64,000 nt of DNA, from the NCBI GenBank assembly GCA_964611895.1, contig CAZTDN010000001.1, forward strand, positions 62,001 to 126,000, read 5' to 3'. The stretch's first letter is position 1. Each line of letters begins with the position of its first letter. This DNA is from JAIEOG01 sp964611895. Its GTDB lineage: Bacteria > Bdellovibrionota > FAC87 > UBA2466. Positions 1-8,732 of the stretch are shown piece by piece. The notes beneath the pieces are model-generated. The model saw only the letters and a list, made by a program, of their open reading frames with translations. It ran no database searches and was not told where the DNA came from. The position numbers and the translations under genes were made by a program.

Positions 1-479
1 CTCTAAAAACTTTAAGCTCATTCCCCCACTTAAAGCGCGTGCGTTTTCATACCCGGGTACCGGTAACCCTGCCCATGCGAGTCGACGCCCCTTTTGCCCA
101 GCTACTCAAAAGCCATGGTCTGCCCAGCACGGTGGTCACTCACTTCAACCACCCCAAGGAGCTCACCGACGAAGCTTGTGCCGCTCTCTCGTGCTTGCGC
201 AGCGCGGGCCACGTGCTTTTGAACCAGTCGGTTCTCTTGTCCGGAGTAAACGATAACGTGGAAGTGCTTAAGAAGCTGAGCGAAGAAATTTTTGCAGCTG
301 GAGTGGTTCCGTACTACTTGCACCATCCGGATCGTGCACAGGGCACTGCACACTTTGATCTGAGTCGTCGAGAGGGTCTGGCTATCCATGAACAAATGCG
401 GCGCTTAATGCCGGGGTATCTCGTGCCAAGGTATGTCTGGGATGATCCCAACCACCCGTTTAAAAAAAATGTCGATTAA
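1..479 (+). CDS. epmB: EpmB/KamA-family radical SAM lysine 2,3-aminomutase, C-terminal part (5' truncated by window edge)
   Basis: The reading frame is open from base 3 to the TAA at 477-479, so the gene starts upstream of the window. The visible part begins in the KRVRFHTRVPV stretch typical of lysine 2,3-aminomutases and runs to the C-terminus. It lacks the radical SAM CxxxCxxC region, which would lie upstream. The segments YYLHHPDRAQGTAHF and PGYLVPRYVW fit the EF-P-specific EpmB branch better than catabolic KamA. EpmB converts lysine to beta-lysine for modification of elongation factor P in the cytoplasm. Its stop codon shares bases with the stop of the convergent pilT gene (TTAA at 476-479). 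A GTG at 39 could be mistaken for the start but lies inside a conserved motif. Family is firm; EpmB versus KamA is less so. Confidence 0.85.
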   Translation, partial: LKTLSSFPHLKRVRFHTRVPVTLPMRVDAPFAQLLKSHGLPSTVVTHFNHPKELTDEACAALSCLRSAGHVLLNQSVLLSGVNDNVEVLKKLSEEIFAAGVVPYYLHHPDRAQGTAHFDLSRREGLAIHEQMRRLMPGYLVPRYVWDDPNHPFKKNVD

Positions 480-1702
480 GCCTTCTTTTTGCGTTTGAGC
501 GAGGACTCTATCGCGTCTTCGATTTCTAAAACGGGCTTCGCACCGCCATTGGGAGTGGGAATATCGGACAGACTCCCTTGATCCCAGTCTCCTGGAACAA
601 TGCCCTGCAATCGCAGCTTGAAGTCTCGTGGATTCGAGCACTGGGCCAAGGCCTCTTCTTCGGAAATCACGCCGGATTTGCAGTGTTGCATGAGACTCAG
701 ATCAAAAGACTGCATACCCATGTCTCCGCTCTCTTCCAGAACTTCACGGATTTCGGGGGTGCGATCGGCTTCGAGGATCATGTCGCTCACGCGCGTGTTG
801 TTGATCAACACCTCCACTGCCGCGACTCGTCCTTTTTTGTCCAAGCGCGGAACCAAGCGCTGGGAGACGACTGCGACCAAGACACTGGCTAGCTGAATGC
901 GCACGGCGGCCTGCGCCGCTCCGTCCACCGAAGCCAATATCCGGTTAATAGTCTCAGTGGCGTCGTTGGTGTGTAGAGTGCTCAAAACCAAGTGCCCAGT
1001 TTCCGCGGCCACCAACGCCATGCGGATGGTTTCTTCGTCTCGCATTTCGCCGACCAGGATAACGTCCGGATCTTGGCGAAGAGCGTATTTCAGGGCTGCA
1101 GAGAACGACCTCGTGTCCATGCCGACTTCTCGCTGAGTCACGATGCTGCGTCGGTCTTTGAAAGTGAACTCGATGGGATCTTCAATGGTGATGATGTGGC
1201 AGGACCGGGTCCGTGCCAGGTGATCGATCATCGCCGCCAAAGTGGTGGATTTTCCACTACCGGTGGCGCCGGTGACCAGTATCAAGCCGCGCTTAGCGGA
1301 GAGAATCTCGGGAATGACTTTGGGAAGTTGCAGCTCTTCCAACCCTTTGACACTGTCAGGTATGTACCGGCAGACCAGACGAGGCCTACCGCGCTGTTGG
1401 CAGACGTTGATTCGGTAACGCCCGCCGGTTTCGATTTCATAGCCGAGATCGACTTCCTCTCCACGCGCATAGGCTTCTGCTTGTCGTGGTGTCATCAAAA
1501 CGTTTGACCAGAGCTCGAGCTGGCTATCGGTGAGTCGGATGATGTTCTCACCCGACTCATCCCCAAGATAAAACAGACTGCCGTTTACCCGAACGACCGG
1601 AGGCAATCCGGACTTCAGGTGCAAGTCAGAGGCTTTTTTATCACTCGCCCTTTTTAAGATTTCCTCGAACTCCCGGAGCTCGGGGCGTTTTATCTTTGTC
1701 AT
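476..1702 (-). CDS. pilT: Type IV pilus retraction ATPase PilT
   Basis: Encodes a 408-residue PilT/PilU-type AAA-like ATPase, which forms a hexamer at the pilus base and powers twitching motility. The N-terminal PAS-like domain contains KKASDLHLKSG (about 22-32). Walker A is GATGSGKST (145-153), the Asp box IITIEDPIEF follows, Walker B is DPDVILVGEMRDEET, and the His box is STLHTNDATETINR. I chose the ATG at 1702, which has AGAAGG upstream and gives the normal N-terminus MTKIKRPELREF; this start lies 62 bp inside the 3' end of recA. The C-terminus is about 30 residues longer than usual and ends in a basic KRKKKA tail. It is the last gene of a pgpA-recA-pilT unit. PilT versus PilU cannot be settled from sequence alone. 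Confidence 0.93.
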   Translation of the reverse strand: MTKIKRPELREFEEILKRASDKKASDLHLKSGLPPVVRVNGSLFYLGDESGENIIRLTDSQLELWSNVLMTPRQAEAYARGEEVDLGYEIETGGRYRINVCQQRGRPRLVCRYIPDSVKGLEELQLPKVIPEILSAKRGLILVTGATGSGKSTTLAAMIDHLARTRSCHIITIEDPIEFTFKDRRSIVTQREVGMDTRSFSAALKYALRQDPDVILVGEMRDEETIRMALVAAETGHLVLSTLHTNDATETINRILASVDGAAQAAVRIQLASVLVAVVSQRLVPRLDKKGRVAAVEVLINNTRVSDMILEADRTPEIREVLEESGDMGMQSFDLSLMQHCKSGVISEEEALAQCSNPRDFKLRLQGIVPGDWDQGSLSDIPTPNGGAKPVLEIEDAIESSLKRKKKA

Positions 1703-2765
1703 GAGATTCCGAGCCTTCTTCTGAAAGAGGGGCTGCAGCCGCGGCTCCTGCCGATGGCTTGCCCACTTTTGCAAGAATGCGACTACGGATCTTATCGGTA
1801 ATTTCGGGGTGTTGCTTGAGGAAAAGCCTTGTATTATCGCGGCCCTGCCCGAGTTTTTCTCCCTCGAAGGAGAACCACGACCCGCTCTTCTCTATGACCC
1901 CGTGTTGTTGAGCAAGATCAATGACATCGCCTTCCATGGAAATGCCTTCTCCAAAGAGAATATCGAATTCCACCTGCTTGAAGGGAGGCGCCATTTTGTT
2001 TTTCACGATTTTGACGCGGGTGCGGCTACCAATGACATCGTCACCCTCTTTGAGAGCCGAAACACGCCGGATATCCAAGCGCATGGAGGAATAGAACTTC
2101 AATGCATTCCCCCCAGTGGTGGTTTCCGGATTGCCGAACATTACCCCGAGCTTCATACGCAGTTGGTTGATGAAGATGAGGCATGTTTTGGACTTGGAAA
2201 TACAGCCCGTCAGTTTGCGCAGTGCTTGGGACATCAAACGCGCTTGAAGGCCCATATGAGAGTCGCCCATTTCGCCCTCGAGCTCTGCTCGGGGAACAAG
2301 GGCTGCCACGGAGTCAATGACGACAATATCGATCCCACCACTGCGGACTAGGATCTCTGCGATTTCTAATGCCTGTTCCCCAGTATCAGGTTGTGAGATC
2401 AAAAGATCGTCTACATTCACGCCGAGGGTTTTAGCGTATTCGGTATCCAAAGCGTGTTCTGCATCGATGAATGCGGCAACACCGCCGGCTTTTTGTGCTT
2501 GGGCGACTGTGTAAAGAGCGATGGTGGTTTTCCCAGAAGACTCTGGTCCGTAAATCTCGGTAATACGCCCACGAGGCAAACCCTGAATGCCGGTGGCTAA
2601 ATCCAAACCAATCGACCCAGTAGAAATGGTGCCTAAGTCCAGATTCAATCGGCCACCATCACCCAGTTTCATGATGGAGCCTTTACCAAACTGCTTTTCA
2701 ATCGAAAGCAGCGCTACATTGAGCGCCTTTGCCCGATCCGATCCACCTTCCATACGATTATCCAT
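1641..2765 (-). CDS. recA: Recombinase RecA
   Basis: 374 residues, the normal size. RecA coats single-stranded DNA, drives homologous pairing and strand exchange, and stimulates LexA-type self-cleavage. Walker A is GPESSGKTT (73-81) and the protein contains the conserved stretches FIDAEHALD, IVVIDSVAALVPRAE and the L2-loop region GGNALKFYSS. The N-terminus has KALNVALLSIEKQFGKGSIM. The C-terminus ends in a charged tail. Start ATG at 2765 has AAGGAG 5 bp upstream, placed in the 9-bp gap after pgpA. No clear LexA box was recognised at the gene; transcription probably starts upstream of pgpA or within it. pilT begins inside its 3' end. Confidence 0.99.
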   Translation of the reverse strand: MDNRMEGGSDRAKALNVALLSIEKQFGKGSIMKLGDGGRLNLDLGTISTGSIGLDLATGIQGLPRGRITEIYGPESSGKTTIALYTVAQAQKAGGVAAFIDAEHALDTEYAKTLGVNVDDLLISQPDTGEQALEIAEILVRSGGIDIVVIDSVAALVPRAELEGEMGDSHMGLQARLMSQALRKLTGCISKSKTCLIFINQLRMKLGVMFGNPETTTGGNALKFYSSMRLDIRRVSALKEGDDVIGSRTRVKIVKNKMAPPFKQVEFDILFGEGISMEGDVIDLAQQHGVIEKSGSWFSFEGEKLGQGRDNTRLFLKQHPEITDKIRSRILAKVGKPSAGAAAAAPLSEEGSESHDKDKTPRAPGVRGNLKKGE

Positions 2766-2774
2766 GTAGTCTCC

Positions 2775-3251
2775 TTATAACGCTGCTCGCATCATGAGAT
2801 GCATCACGCCATTTGCAAAAATCCCTGCCAACAAATCATCCAACATCACACCCCACCCGCCCTTGACGTGCTTGTCGATCCAAGAAATGGGAAAGGGCTT
2901 AAAAATATCCAAAAGCCGAAAGAGGCAAAATCCGCACACCAACCAATACAGCGAAAACGGCACCGCAATCATTGTCACAAAAAAGCCGACCACTTCATCA
3001 ATCACTATCTGCGGTGCGTCATGGCGCTTGAGCGGCTTTTTGGCTCTCTCTGCGGACCACACTCCCACAGCAAACAGGGCCCCGGCAAAAGCAATTTGGA
3101 AAAGAACGGGACTAACAGCCATGGCCCATAACAATGGCAATGCCACCAGCGTACCCGCGGTGCCAGGCCCCAGTGGCCAATAGCCCACAAACCCCGCTGT
3201 AGCCGCGGTTAATGCCGCGCGTTCTTCCCATTTGGATGGCTTAGAGGACAT
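2775..3251 (-). CDS. pgpA: Phosphatidylglycerophosphatase A
   Basis: 158 residues. PgpA is an inner-membrane phosphatase that removes phosphate from phosphatidylglycerophosphate in phosphatidylglycerol synthesis. The protein shows the family motifs GYWPLGPGTAGTLVALPL near the N-terminus, the acidic IVIDEVVGFFVT segment with catalytic carboxylates, and FRLLDIFKPFPI. Several hydrophobic helices are evident. I chose the ATG at 3251 (MSSKPSKWEERA) over an in-frame GTG at 3302, because the extra 17 residues are not typical of the family. It is the first gene of the unit with recA only 9 bp downstream. A pgpA-recA order is seen in Bdellovibrio-like genomes, which is part of the basis for the taxonomic guess. 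Confidence 0.93.
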   Translation of the reverse strand: MSSKPSKWEERAALTAATAGFVGYWPLGPGTAGTLVALPLLWAMAVSPVLFQIAFAGALFAVGVWSAERAKKPLKRHDAPQIVIDEVVGFFVTMIAVPFSLYWLVCGFCLFRLLDIFKPFPISWIDKHVKGGWGVMLDDLLAGIFANGVMHLMMRAAL

Positions 3252-3349
3252 GGAACTCTCTTTCTTAAACAGGACCGTAAGCGATTCGATGACCTCTGTC
3301 ACGCGGCTGTGGGTAGCGTGTTTGAGAGTGAGGCGCTAAGATACCCCAC

Positions 3350-4318
3350 ATGCACAAACCCTTTTTCGCCGCACTCTTGTTTCTCAACGCCTGCAGCCAT
3401 TCCCCCGCGCCAGAGCGTGTAGTCCAATCCGATCCGAATGGCAGCGACGAGACCGAAACGGTCGAAGCCCCCAAGCCGCTCGCGGCCGGCATGAAGGCCC
3501 TATTTGCCAAGGGTTATGATAGGTACCGCCACTCCGACTTTGCGGGCGCCATTCAACAATGGGAGCCCATTTGGATGACGCAGAAAAAAGCTGCGGATAA
3601 CTGGACACCGTCGCTGCTCTACTACTGCTACCTGGCCACCGGACAGTACAAAAAAGCTCTGGCGCTCGGGGAAGAGAACCTCAAAGCCACCCCGACCAAC
3701 CCCTTGGGGTACCAGCAAGTGGGACTGGCGGCGCTTTGGCTGGGTGACAATGCAAAAGCGGAGGATTTCTTGCGCAAAGTGATCGAATTTGAATCGCATT
3801 CACCGGATGTGTTTTTTTATCTGGGACTGGCGCTGCAACGCCGCGGAAAAAAAGCCGAAGCGGAAGCAGAATTTAACCGCGGAGAGAAAGAAGCGCTGGA
3901 TATCTTAAAAACCAACCCTTCCGACTTTCCAGCCAACTACGGCCTGGCCTATTCGTACTTGTTTCGAGAAAAGCAAGCCGAAGAAGTTCCCAGAATTTTG
4001 GCAGCAGCCCGGAAGAGCCTGAAGGACAATCCCGATGTCGATCTTACTCCCGACAAAAATCTCTACGCCAAATTTTACCTTCCACTGTTAGAAGGGATGT
4101 CGCTTAGCCGTCTTAAAAAATCCCGTGAAGCTTTAGACGCTCTGTTGATCTCGCTCCAGAACTCTCCCTCGGGAGCGCGCGCCGATTTGGCCGAGGTCTA
4201 CCACTTCATCGGCAGAAACCTCAAAGTCCTGGGAGAGCCGCACACCGCTAAAGAATTTTTAGCCAAAGCCATCGAACTCGACCCGCATGGGCCTTACGCG
4301 AAGGTGAAGGTTCCTTGA
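3350..4318 (+). CDS. TPR-repeat lipoprotein
   Basis: 322 residues. The N-terminus has a short basic/hydrophobic signal and a plausible lipobox LNAC with Cys at 15, so it is probably a lipoprotein. The rest consists of helical tetratricopeptide-like repeats, for example LLYYCYLATGQYKKALALGE, DVFFYLGLALQRRGKKAEAE and VYHFIGRNLKVLGEPHTAKE. Such proteins are scaffolds for envelope complexes; no specific partner can be named. It is divergent from pgpA-recA-pilT and ends 9 bp before the stop of the convergent RCC1-repeat gene. A small inverted repeat (TCGCC/GGCGA, 4332-4349) lies at the shared 3' ends but lacks a T-run. Confidence 0.82.
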   Translation: MHKPFFAALLFLNACSHSPAPERVVQSDPNGSDETETVEAPKPLAAGMKALFAKGYDRYRHSDFAGAIQQWEPIWMTQKKAADNWTPSLLYYCYLATGQYKKALALGEENLKATPTNPLGYQQVGLAALWLGDNAKAEDFLRKVIEFESHSPDVFFYLGLALQRRGKKAEAEAEFNRGEKEALDILKTNPSDFPANYGLAYSYLFREKQAEEVPRILAAARKSLKDNPDVDLTPDKNLYAKFYLPLLEGMSLSRLKKSREALDALLISLQNSPSGARADLAEVYHFIGRNLKVLGEPHTAKEFLAKAIELDPHGPYAKVKVP

Positions 4319-4327
4319 CCGCTTCTC

Positions 4328-6754
4328 TTACTCGCCGATTTTCAGGCGATAAAGATGCTGAGACGTCAGGCTTGAGGTGGAAGGATTAAAAGCAACAAAA
4401 TATAAGTACCCTCCCGCCACTAGAAAACTCGACATGGGAATACTGTTGTCCGGGCCGCGTTTGAAATCCAATACCAAATTCGTCCCTTGAGGAGTGCCGT
4501 CTGTCCGCCAAATCTCAGTTCCCGTCTGGGGATCCGAACCCGCAAAGTATAGCCAAGTACGCCCATTAGACTGGGCAACGGCACTCGAGCGCAATAGCCG
4601 CTCGCCTTGTTTTGACCCAGAAAGGTAAGCCGCTTCAGTTCGAAGCCCCCGAACATCGGCGAGCTTTATCGCATCCTGTCCGTCTCCAAAGGTGCTCCAT
4701 AATCCGTCCTCCACCGTGGACGCTTTGTCTAAGGTGAATAACATTTGGTCCTGAAACGGCATGAAGTCTCGGTATTCACCCGGAACCGAACCGCTGGGGA
4801 CCGGTACACTCTTTACTGTGCGAACGCCTTGGAGAGTACCGTCTGTACATTGAAGCATAGAGGAACTGAGCGTAGAGGCCCACAGGCAGAGCCTATCTCC
4901 CGCCATACTGAGTGCGCCGCGAGGCTGTAAGGGGAGCGACGAAATAGACTGGCCATTCGTAAGCCAGAGCGTAGAAGGCCCGCTCACACTACTTGTCCCC
5001 GGAAACACGAGCTTGTCTTTGAAGCTAGCAAAGTACATTTCTGCAATAGTTCCAGTGTAGTTGAACGGCAGCCCGCCCACAGCTTGGAGGCTGGTCGCGT
5101 TTTCGTAGTAGATTTTTCCACCATGGCACACCAGCCCTTGGATGCGCTCTTTTGGGCTAACCGGTATGGGTTCCCCTCCACCTTGCACCAAACGCACGAT
5201 CTCGGAGTTTCCGTTGTCCCAACTCATAGTGCGTTGGTAGTAAAGATCTCCATTACAACTGGTAAGACCGCTCAGCCGCTGCACAAACCCTGTATTGGCG
5301 ACCACACGCACCGGTGCTGCAGCTTCCCCAGCGATCTTCCAGACCTCGGTGGGGTTGGCGATGTCCTGACCGACCCTGCCAGAAAGGTAAAACAATTCTC
5401 CGTTTAGTTTGACGGAGTTCAAAAAATGCTCCGCTGCACCCAAAAACGTGGTTTGTTTGCTCCCCAGACCGATCTTCCACAAACCCGTCTGATTTGCGGA
5501 CCAAAAGACCACGCTGCCGTCGATTTCCATTCTATGGAAAAGCGGGGCCACCCTCTCCTTGACCAACGACACCGGACGCACACTAGCTCTCACCGCTGTA
5601 AGCGATCGGTCCTTAGTCCCATTGCCGAATTGTCCCCAACCGTTCCACCCCCAACAATGAACTGCGTTCTCTGATCTCGCACAAGTGGTCGCGCCTTCAA
5701 TCCCAGCGGAAACCTGAACCACGCTCTCGCCCAGACCGGCGGCGAGCACGGGAACGTGGGTCGAAGCAGTACTCCCGTTACCGAGTTGCCCCCCACGATT
5801 GTCCCCCCAACAATAAACTTCGCCGTTGGTTACGGCACAGCTGTGCGCTCGACTCGCTGTCAGACTGGTGACATGGCTCCACTCTCTCGCCAAATACACT
5901 GGAGTACCGGAGGACGCACCGGCTGGACTCCCCAGTTGTCCCCAATCGTTTGCTCCCCAGCATTTCAAAGTTCCATCGTTTTCCGCGCAGGTGTGGTAAT
6001 CCCCTGCAGCAATGTGCCCCACGGGAGAAGTTCCGTTGAATTGTTGAACCGACTCGCCCGGAGCCACTACAAACTCAGCGGAGACGGTCCCCAAGCCCAA
6101 TTGGCCTTTATCGTTCGCGCCCCAGCATTTGAGATCCTCTTGGACCGGAGCGCCTTCTACGCTGGTCCGAAACACGCCGCACGTATGGTTGGTGCCCAGC
6201 GCTAAACTCATCGCATTGCCTACCGTCCCCACAACTTCCACAGGAACCGAAGTAGTGGTTGTGTTCCCAGATCCCAATTGACCAAAAGTATTTAATCCCC
6301 AGCAATAGACTTTATTCTTGGACCAGCCTGGATTTTCCACTATGGCGCAAGTGTGGGACTTGCCCGCAAATATTTTTGAAACCCCTGTGCTCAATCCAAA
6401 AACTTGCACCGGGGTTGTGGAATCGGTGCGCGTGTTATTGCCCAAGTTTCCGGCGCTATTGCGTCCCCAACATTTGGCAGCGCCATTGATAACCCCACAC
6501 GTGTAGTAGTACCCAACCGAAAGCGCGGTGACACCGCTGTTTGCTCCCTCCGGAAGCAAGACCGGCCAGTTACTCGCGGTTTTGGTATTGTTACCGAGTT
6601 CTCCGTAGAAGTTTCCACCCCAGCACTGCAAACCGCCGTCCACAATTGCGCAGGTGTGGTTTGTACCGACTCCGAAGTCCGTCGCCTCAGCAAATAAGAT
6701 TGAAGAGTAAAGCACCGCAGCAATGCTGAACGTCAAAACACATAGCCGAACCAT
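4328..6754 (-). CDS. Secreted RCC1-repeat beta-propeller protein with C-terminal ELWxxDGT-type repeats
   Basis: 808 residues from the ATG at 6754, which has TGAGG upstream and gives a good signal peptide ending near LFAEA. An in-frame upstream start would add 62 unlikely residues. The N-terminal half carries seven RCC1-type repeats, each with HTC(A/G)...CWG.N..GQLG; two cysteines per repeat could form disulfides outside the cytoplasm. The C-terminal half has weaker propeller repeats such as TLWLTNGQ and TEIWRTDGTPQGT, the ELWxxDGT pattern common in large secreted proteins of deltaproteobacteria. Probable role is binding at the cell surface or outside the cell; no enzyme motif is visible. It is a single gene on its strand, convergent with the TPR lipoprotein. 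Confidence 0.85.
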   Translation of the reverse strand: MVRLCVLTFSIAAVLYSSILFAEATDFGVGTNHTCAIVDGGLQCWGGNFYGELGNNTKTASNWPVLLPEGANSGVTALSVGYYYTCGVINGAAKCWGRNSAGNLGNNTRTDSTTPVQVFGLSTGVSKIFAGKSHTCAIVENPGWSKNKVYCWGLNTFGQLGSGNTTTTSVPVEVVGTVGNAMSLALGTNHTCGVFRTSVEGAPVQEDLKCWGANDKGQLGLGTVSAEFVVAPGESVQQFNGTSPVGHIAAGDYHTCAENDGTLKCWGANDWGQLGSPAGASSGTPVYLAREWSHVTSLTASRAHSCAVTNGEVYCWGDNRGGQLGNGSTASTHVPVLAAGLGESVVQVSAGIEGATTCARSENAVHCWGWNGWGQFGNGTKDRSLTAVRASVRPVSLVKERVAPLFHRMEIDGSVVFWSANQTGLWKIGLGSKQTTFLGAAEHFLNSVKLNGELFYLSGRVGQDIANPTEVWKIAGEAAAPVRVVANTGFVQRLSGLTSCNGDLYYQRTMSWDNGNSEIVRLVQGGGEPIPVSPKERIQGLVCHGGKIYYENATSLQAVGGLPFNYTGTIAEMYFASFKDKLVFPGTSSVSGPSTLWLTNGQSISSLPLQPRGALSMAGDRLCLWASTLSSSMLQCTDGTLQGVRTVKSVPVPSGSVPGEYRDFMPFQDQMLFTLDKASTVEDGLWSTFGDGQDAIKLADVRGLRTEAAYLSGSKQGERLLRSSAVAQSNGRTWLYFAGSDPQTGTEIWRTDGTPQGTNLVLDFKRGPDNSIPMSSFLVAGGYLYFVAFNPSTSSLTSQHLYRLKIGE

Positions 6755-7018
6755 GGAGACCTCACGCAATAGATAATTGTTTATCTCTCGGCGCGATTCG
6801 AGGGCGTATTGAACTAAGAAATGTGTCTTTTTATCCCTATTCTTTTTCTGGACAGGCAGCCTAATTGGATTGCATTTCGGCCAACATGATAATCTCAGTA
6901 AATACACACACTTAGCACGTATTCTGGCCAAACCGCCCAAACTTTACCCAGCTTCGACTCGAGCCTAGCCACGCACAAATCAGCCCCAAAATTGCAGTCT
7001 TACCCCCTAAGGAGAGCT

Positions 7019-7690
7019 ATGCGACGCAGCCTAAAATCCGACTACCGAGACAGCGCCTACCGACTGCGGGCCCACCCCCGCCAGGACGAAATTGCCGACT
7101 TTGTGGATAGGCGTGATTCTTTGGCGACGGTGTATTTCTCGTCGCTGCCGTTTGCGATCGCGGAGTATTTTACAGAAGTATCCTATGAATTGATTCCCGG
7201 CGGATTGGTGTTCCCAGTCGGCTTTTTATTGTTTTGGGCTTTTTACTACACGTATTACAAGCCAGGCATTCTCGAAAACCACCTCGTTGCTCCCTCGCAG
7301 GGCAACTGGATGGCAGTGCCTGCCCTATTGGTCGGCGTGTTGATCTGGTTTGTGAAAGTGACCCTGGTAGAACTCGGGCACTTGGTCGTTTTTCAATGGT
7401 TTCAATCCAAACCAGCTCCTAAACCTCAGAAAGCTTTCGCGCCCAGGGCCGCGCCCGCGCCAAAGTCCGCGCCGCCCTTGTTGTCGGCTGACCTGATTGC
7501 CGCCCTGGAAGTGTTGGGGCTCAAGCCGGGGTGCCGCTGGACGGACATTCATCACCGATACCGCGTGCTCGCCAAGAAGTACCACCCCGACCTCAACCGC
7601 GAAAGCACGGACATTGGACGACGATTTATGCGGGTAGACGACGCGTACCACCGGTTGAGCAAAGTGCGCTACCGCCATTTTCCAGACTGA
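7019..7690 (+). CDS. Membrane-anchored protein with C-terminal J domain (DnaJ family)
   Basis: 223 residues from the ATG at 7019, which directly follows AAGGAG; a TTG 27 bp upstream has no such site. Two hydrophobic segments (roughly residues 75-95 and 112-140) are followed by a Pro/Ala/Lys-rich linker. The C-terminal J domain contains the diagnostic HPD in KKYHPDL and a helix ending DDAYHRLSK. J domains stimulate DnaK ATPase, so this probably recruits DnaK to the inner membrane. The N-terminus is arginine-rich. The topology (membrane first, J domain last) resembles DjlA-like or DnaJ-like membrane proteins, but I cannot assign a named subfamily. The next gene starts 13 bp downstream, so they may be co-transcribed. 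Confidence 0.8.
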   Translation: MRRSLKSDYRDSAYRLRAHPRQDEIADFVDRRDSLATVYFSSLPFAIAEYFTEVSYELIPGGLVFPVGFLLFWAFYYTYYKPGILENHLVAPSQGNWMAVPALLVGVLIWFVKVTLVELGHLVVFQWFQSKPAPKPQKAFAPRAAPAPKSAPPLLSADLIAALEVLGLKPGCRWTDIHHRYRVLAKKYHPDLNRESTDIGRRFMRVDDAYHRLSKVRYRHFPD

Positions 7691-7703
7691 AAACGAGGGG
7701 ACC

Positions 7704-8660
7704 ATGCGACTGAACAAATTTTTGTTTTTAACCTTCGTAGCTTGCTTTGCGAGCGCGCCACTCCTGGCTGAACACGCGGAATCGATGCGACGTCAGCACC
7801 CTCGCCGGCGTTACCAGTTTGAACCCCCGTTAAACCAAACCGCCAAGGTGGAGTTCAGCTACCGACACGCCTTTTTCAATCCGGACAAGAACGCTATCCC
7901 CATCAAAATGATGGTGACGGATCCGGCGATACTCAAAGAAAAAGAAAAACTTTTTGCGCTGGTGGAATACTTCCCCATGAAGCATAGCCGCCAGAAAAAA
8001 ACTGTTTCCCTCCCCATTCAATGGAAAGGTAACGATGCTTACGTCAGCCTCGATGGGCTGGAATCGAACTCGGTGTATCGAGCACAGGTTAAACTTTACA
8101 AAAAACGCGAAAGCGACCCCTCCCAGGGCGACCAGCTGCGAGACCTAGGTGAGTTTATCGGCGTCACTTCGGGTGACACCCACCAGGCCAAGGCCCGGCA
8201 CCGCATCGTCACTTCAGAACTAATCGAAGCTGACGACTGGCGCGCCCGTCGGACAAATCATACTAATATGCCTTATGAAGACCTCAACGGCGGCTGGTGC
8301 GGTTCATTTCAGGAGTATTGCACCAAACCGTTCTTGAAAATCGACACAGAACAGCCGTCAAAGTGGTACGAGCGCCATGGCAAGCTCGCTTCGGGAAGTG
8401 ATATCCCGGCTCTGGCGGCCAAAGACGGAGTGCATGGTGACTGGGCCAATTATAGCTACCACAAACTCATGATCTTGGATTATGACCACGACACCCAAAC
8501 AGTTCACAGCATTGATGGGAACTCCGGCGCAGGTTCCGGAGTCGCTTTTTTTGAAAGGCCGACTTCGGCTATTTCTCTCGTAGGCCATATCACAGACGAT
8601 ACGGTCAAAACCGACGGCCTGTGGGTACAGGGAGAACCACCCGCGGTGGAGAAAAAGTAA
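7704..8660 (+). CDS. Secreted protein with CHAP-like cysteine hydrolase region
   Basis: 318 residues. ATG at 7704 follows GAGGGGACC. A signal peptide ends near LLAEH. The first half (about 45-165) looks like an all-beta domain. The second half has GGWCGSF (Cys199), YHKLMILDYD (His253) and SIDGNSG (Asn273). The order Cys-His-Asn, with a GN(S/T) pattern after the His strand, fits the CHAP/NlpC-like amidase fold used for peptidoglycan cleavage or other amide hydrolysis. The match rests on motif order only, so activity is inferred. It lies 13 bp after the J-domain gene and is followed by a very short possible lipoprotein frame. Confidence 0.62.
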   Translation: MRLNKFLFLTFVACFASAPLLAEHAESMRRQHPRRRYQFEPPLNQTAKVEFSYRHAFFNPDKNAIPIKMMVTDPAILKEKEKLFALVEYFPMKHSRQKKTVSLPIQWKGNDAYVSLDGLESNSVYRAQVKLYKKRESDPSQGDQLRDLGEFIGVTSGDTHQAKARHRIVTSELIEADDWRARRTNHTNMPYEDLNGGWCGSFQEYCTKPFLKIDTEQPSKWYERHGKLASGSDIPALAAKDGVHGDWANYSYHKLMILDYDHDTQTVHSIDGNSGAGSGVAFFERPTSAISLVGHITDDTVKTDGLWVQGEPPAVEKK

Positions 8661-8672
8661 ACCGAAGCAGCG

Positions 8673-8732
8673 ATGAAATCAGGGATTATCATTTTATTGC
8701 TTTTACTGGGCTCTCGCGCGGGATGTTCTTAA
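8673..8732 (+). CDS. Possible 19-residue lipopeptide ORF (tentative)
   Basis: ATG at 8673 opens a frame of 19 codons ending in TAA: a Lys, a run of Ile/Leu, then SRAGCS. This looks like a minimal lipoprotein signal with Cys as the penultimate residue. It starts 12 bp after the CHAP-like gene and overlaps the end of the opposite coiled-coil gene by 4 bp. No strong ribosome binding site is seen. Such tiny lipopeptides exist (entericidin and lysis peptides), but a chance frame is equally possible. Confidence 0.25.
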   Translation: MKSGIIILLLLLGSRAGCS

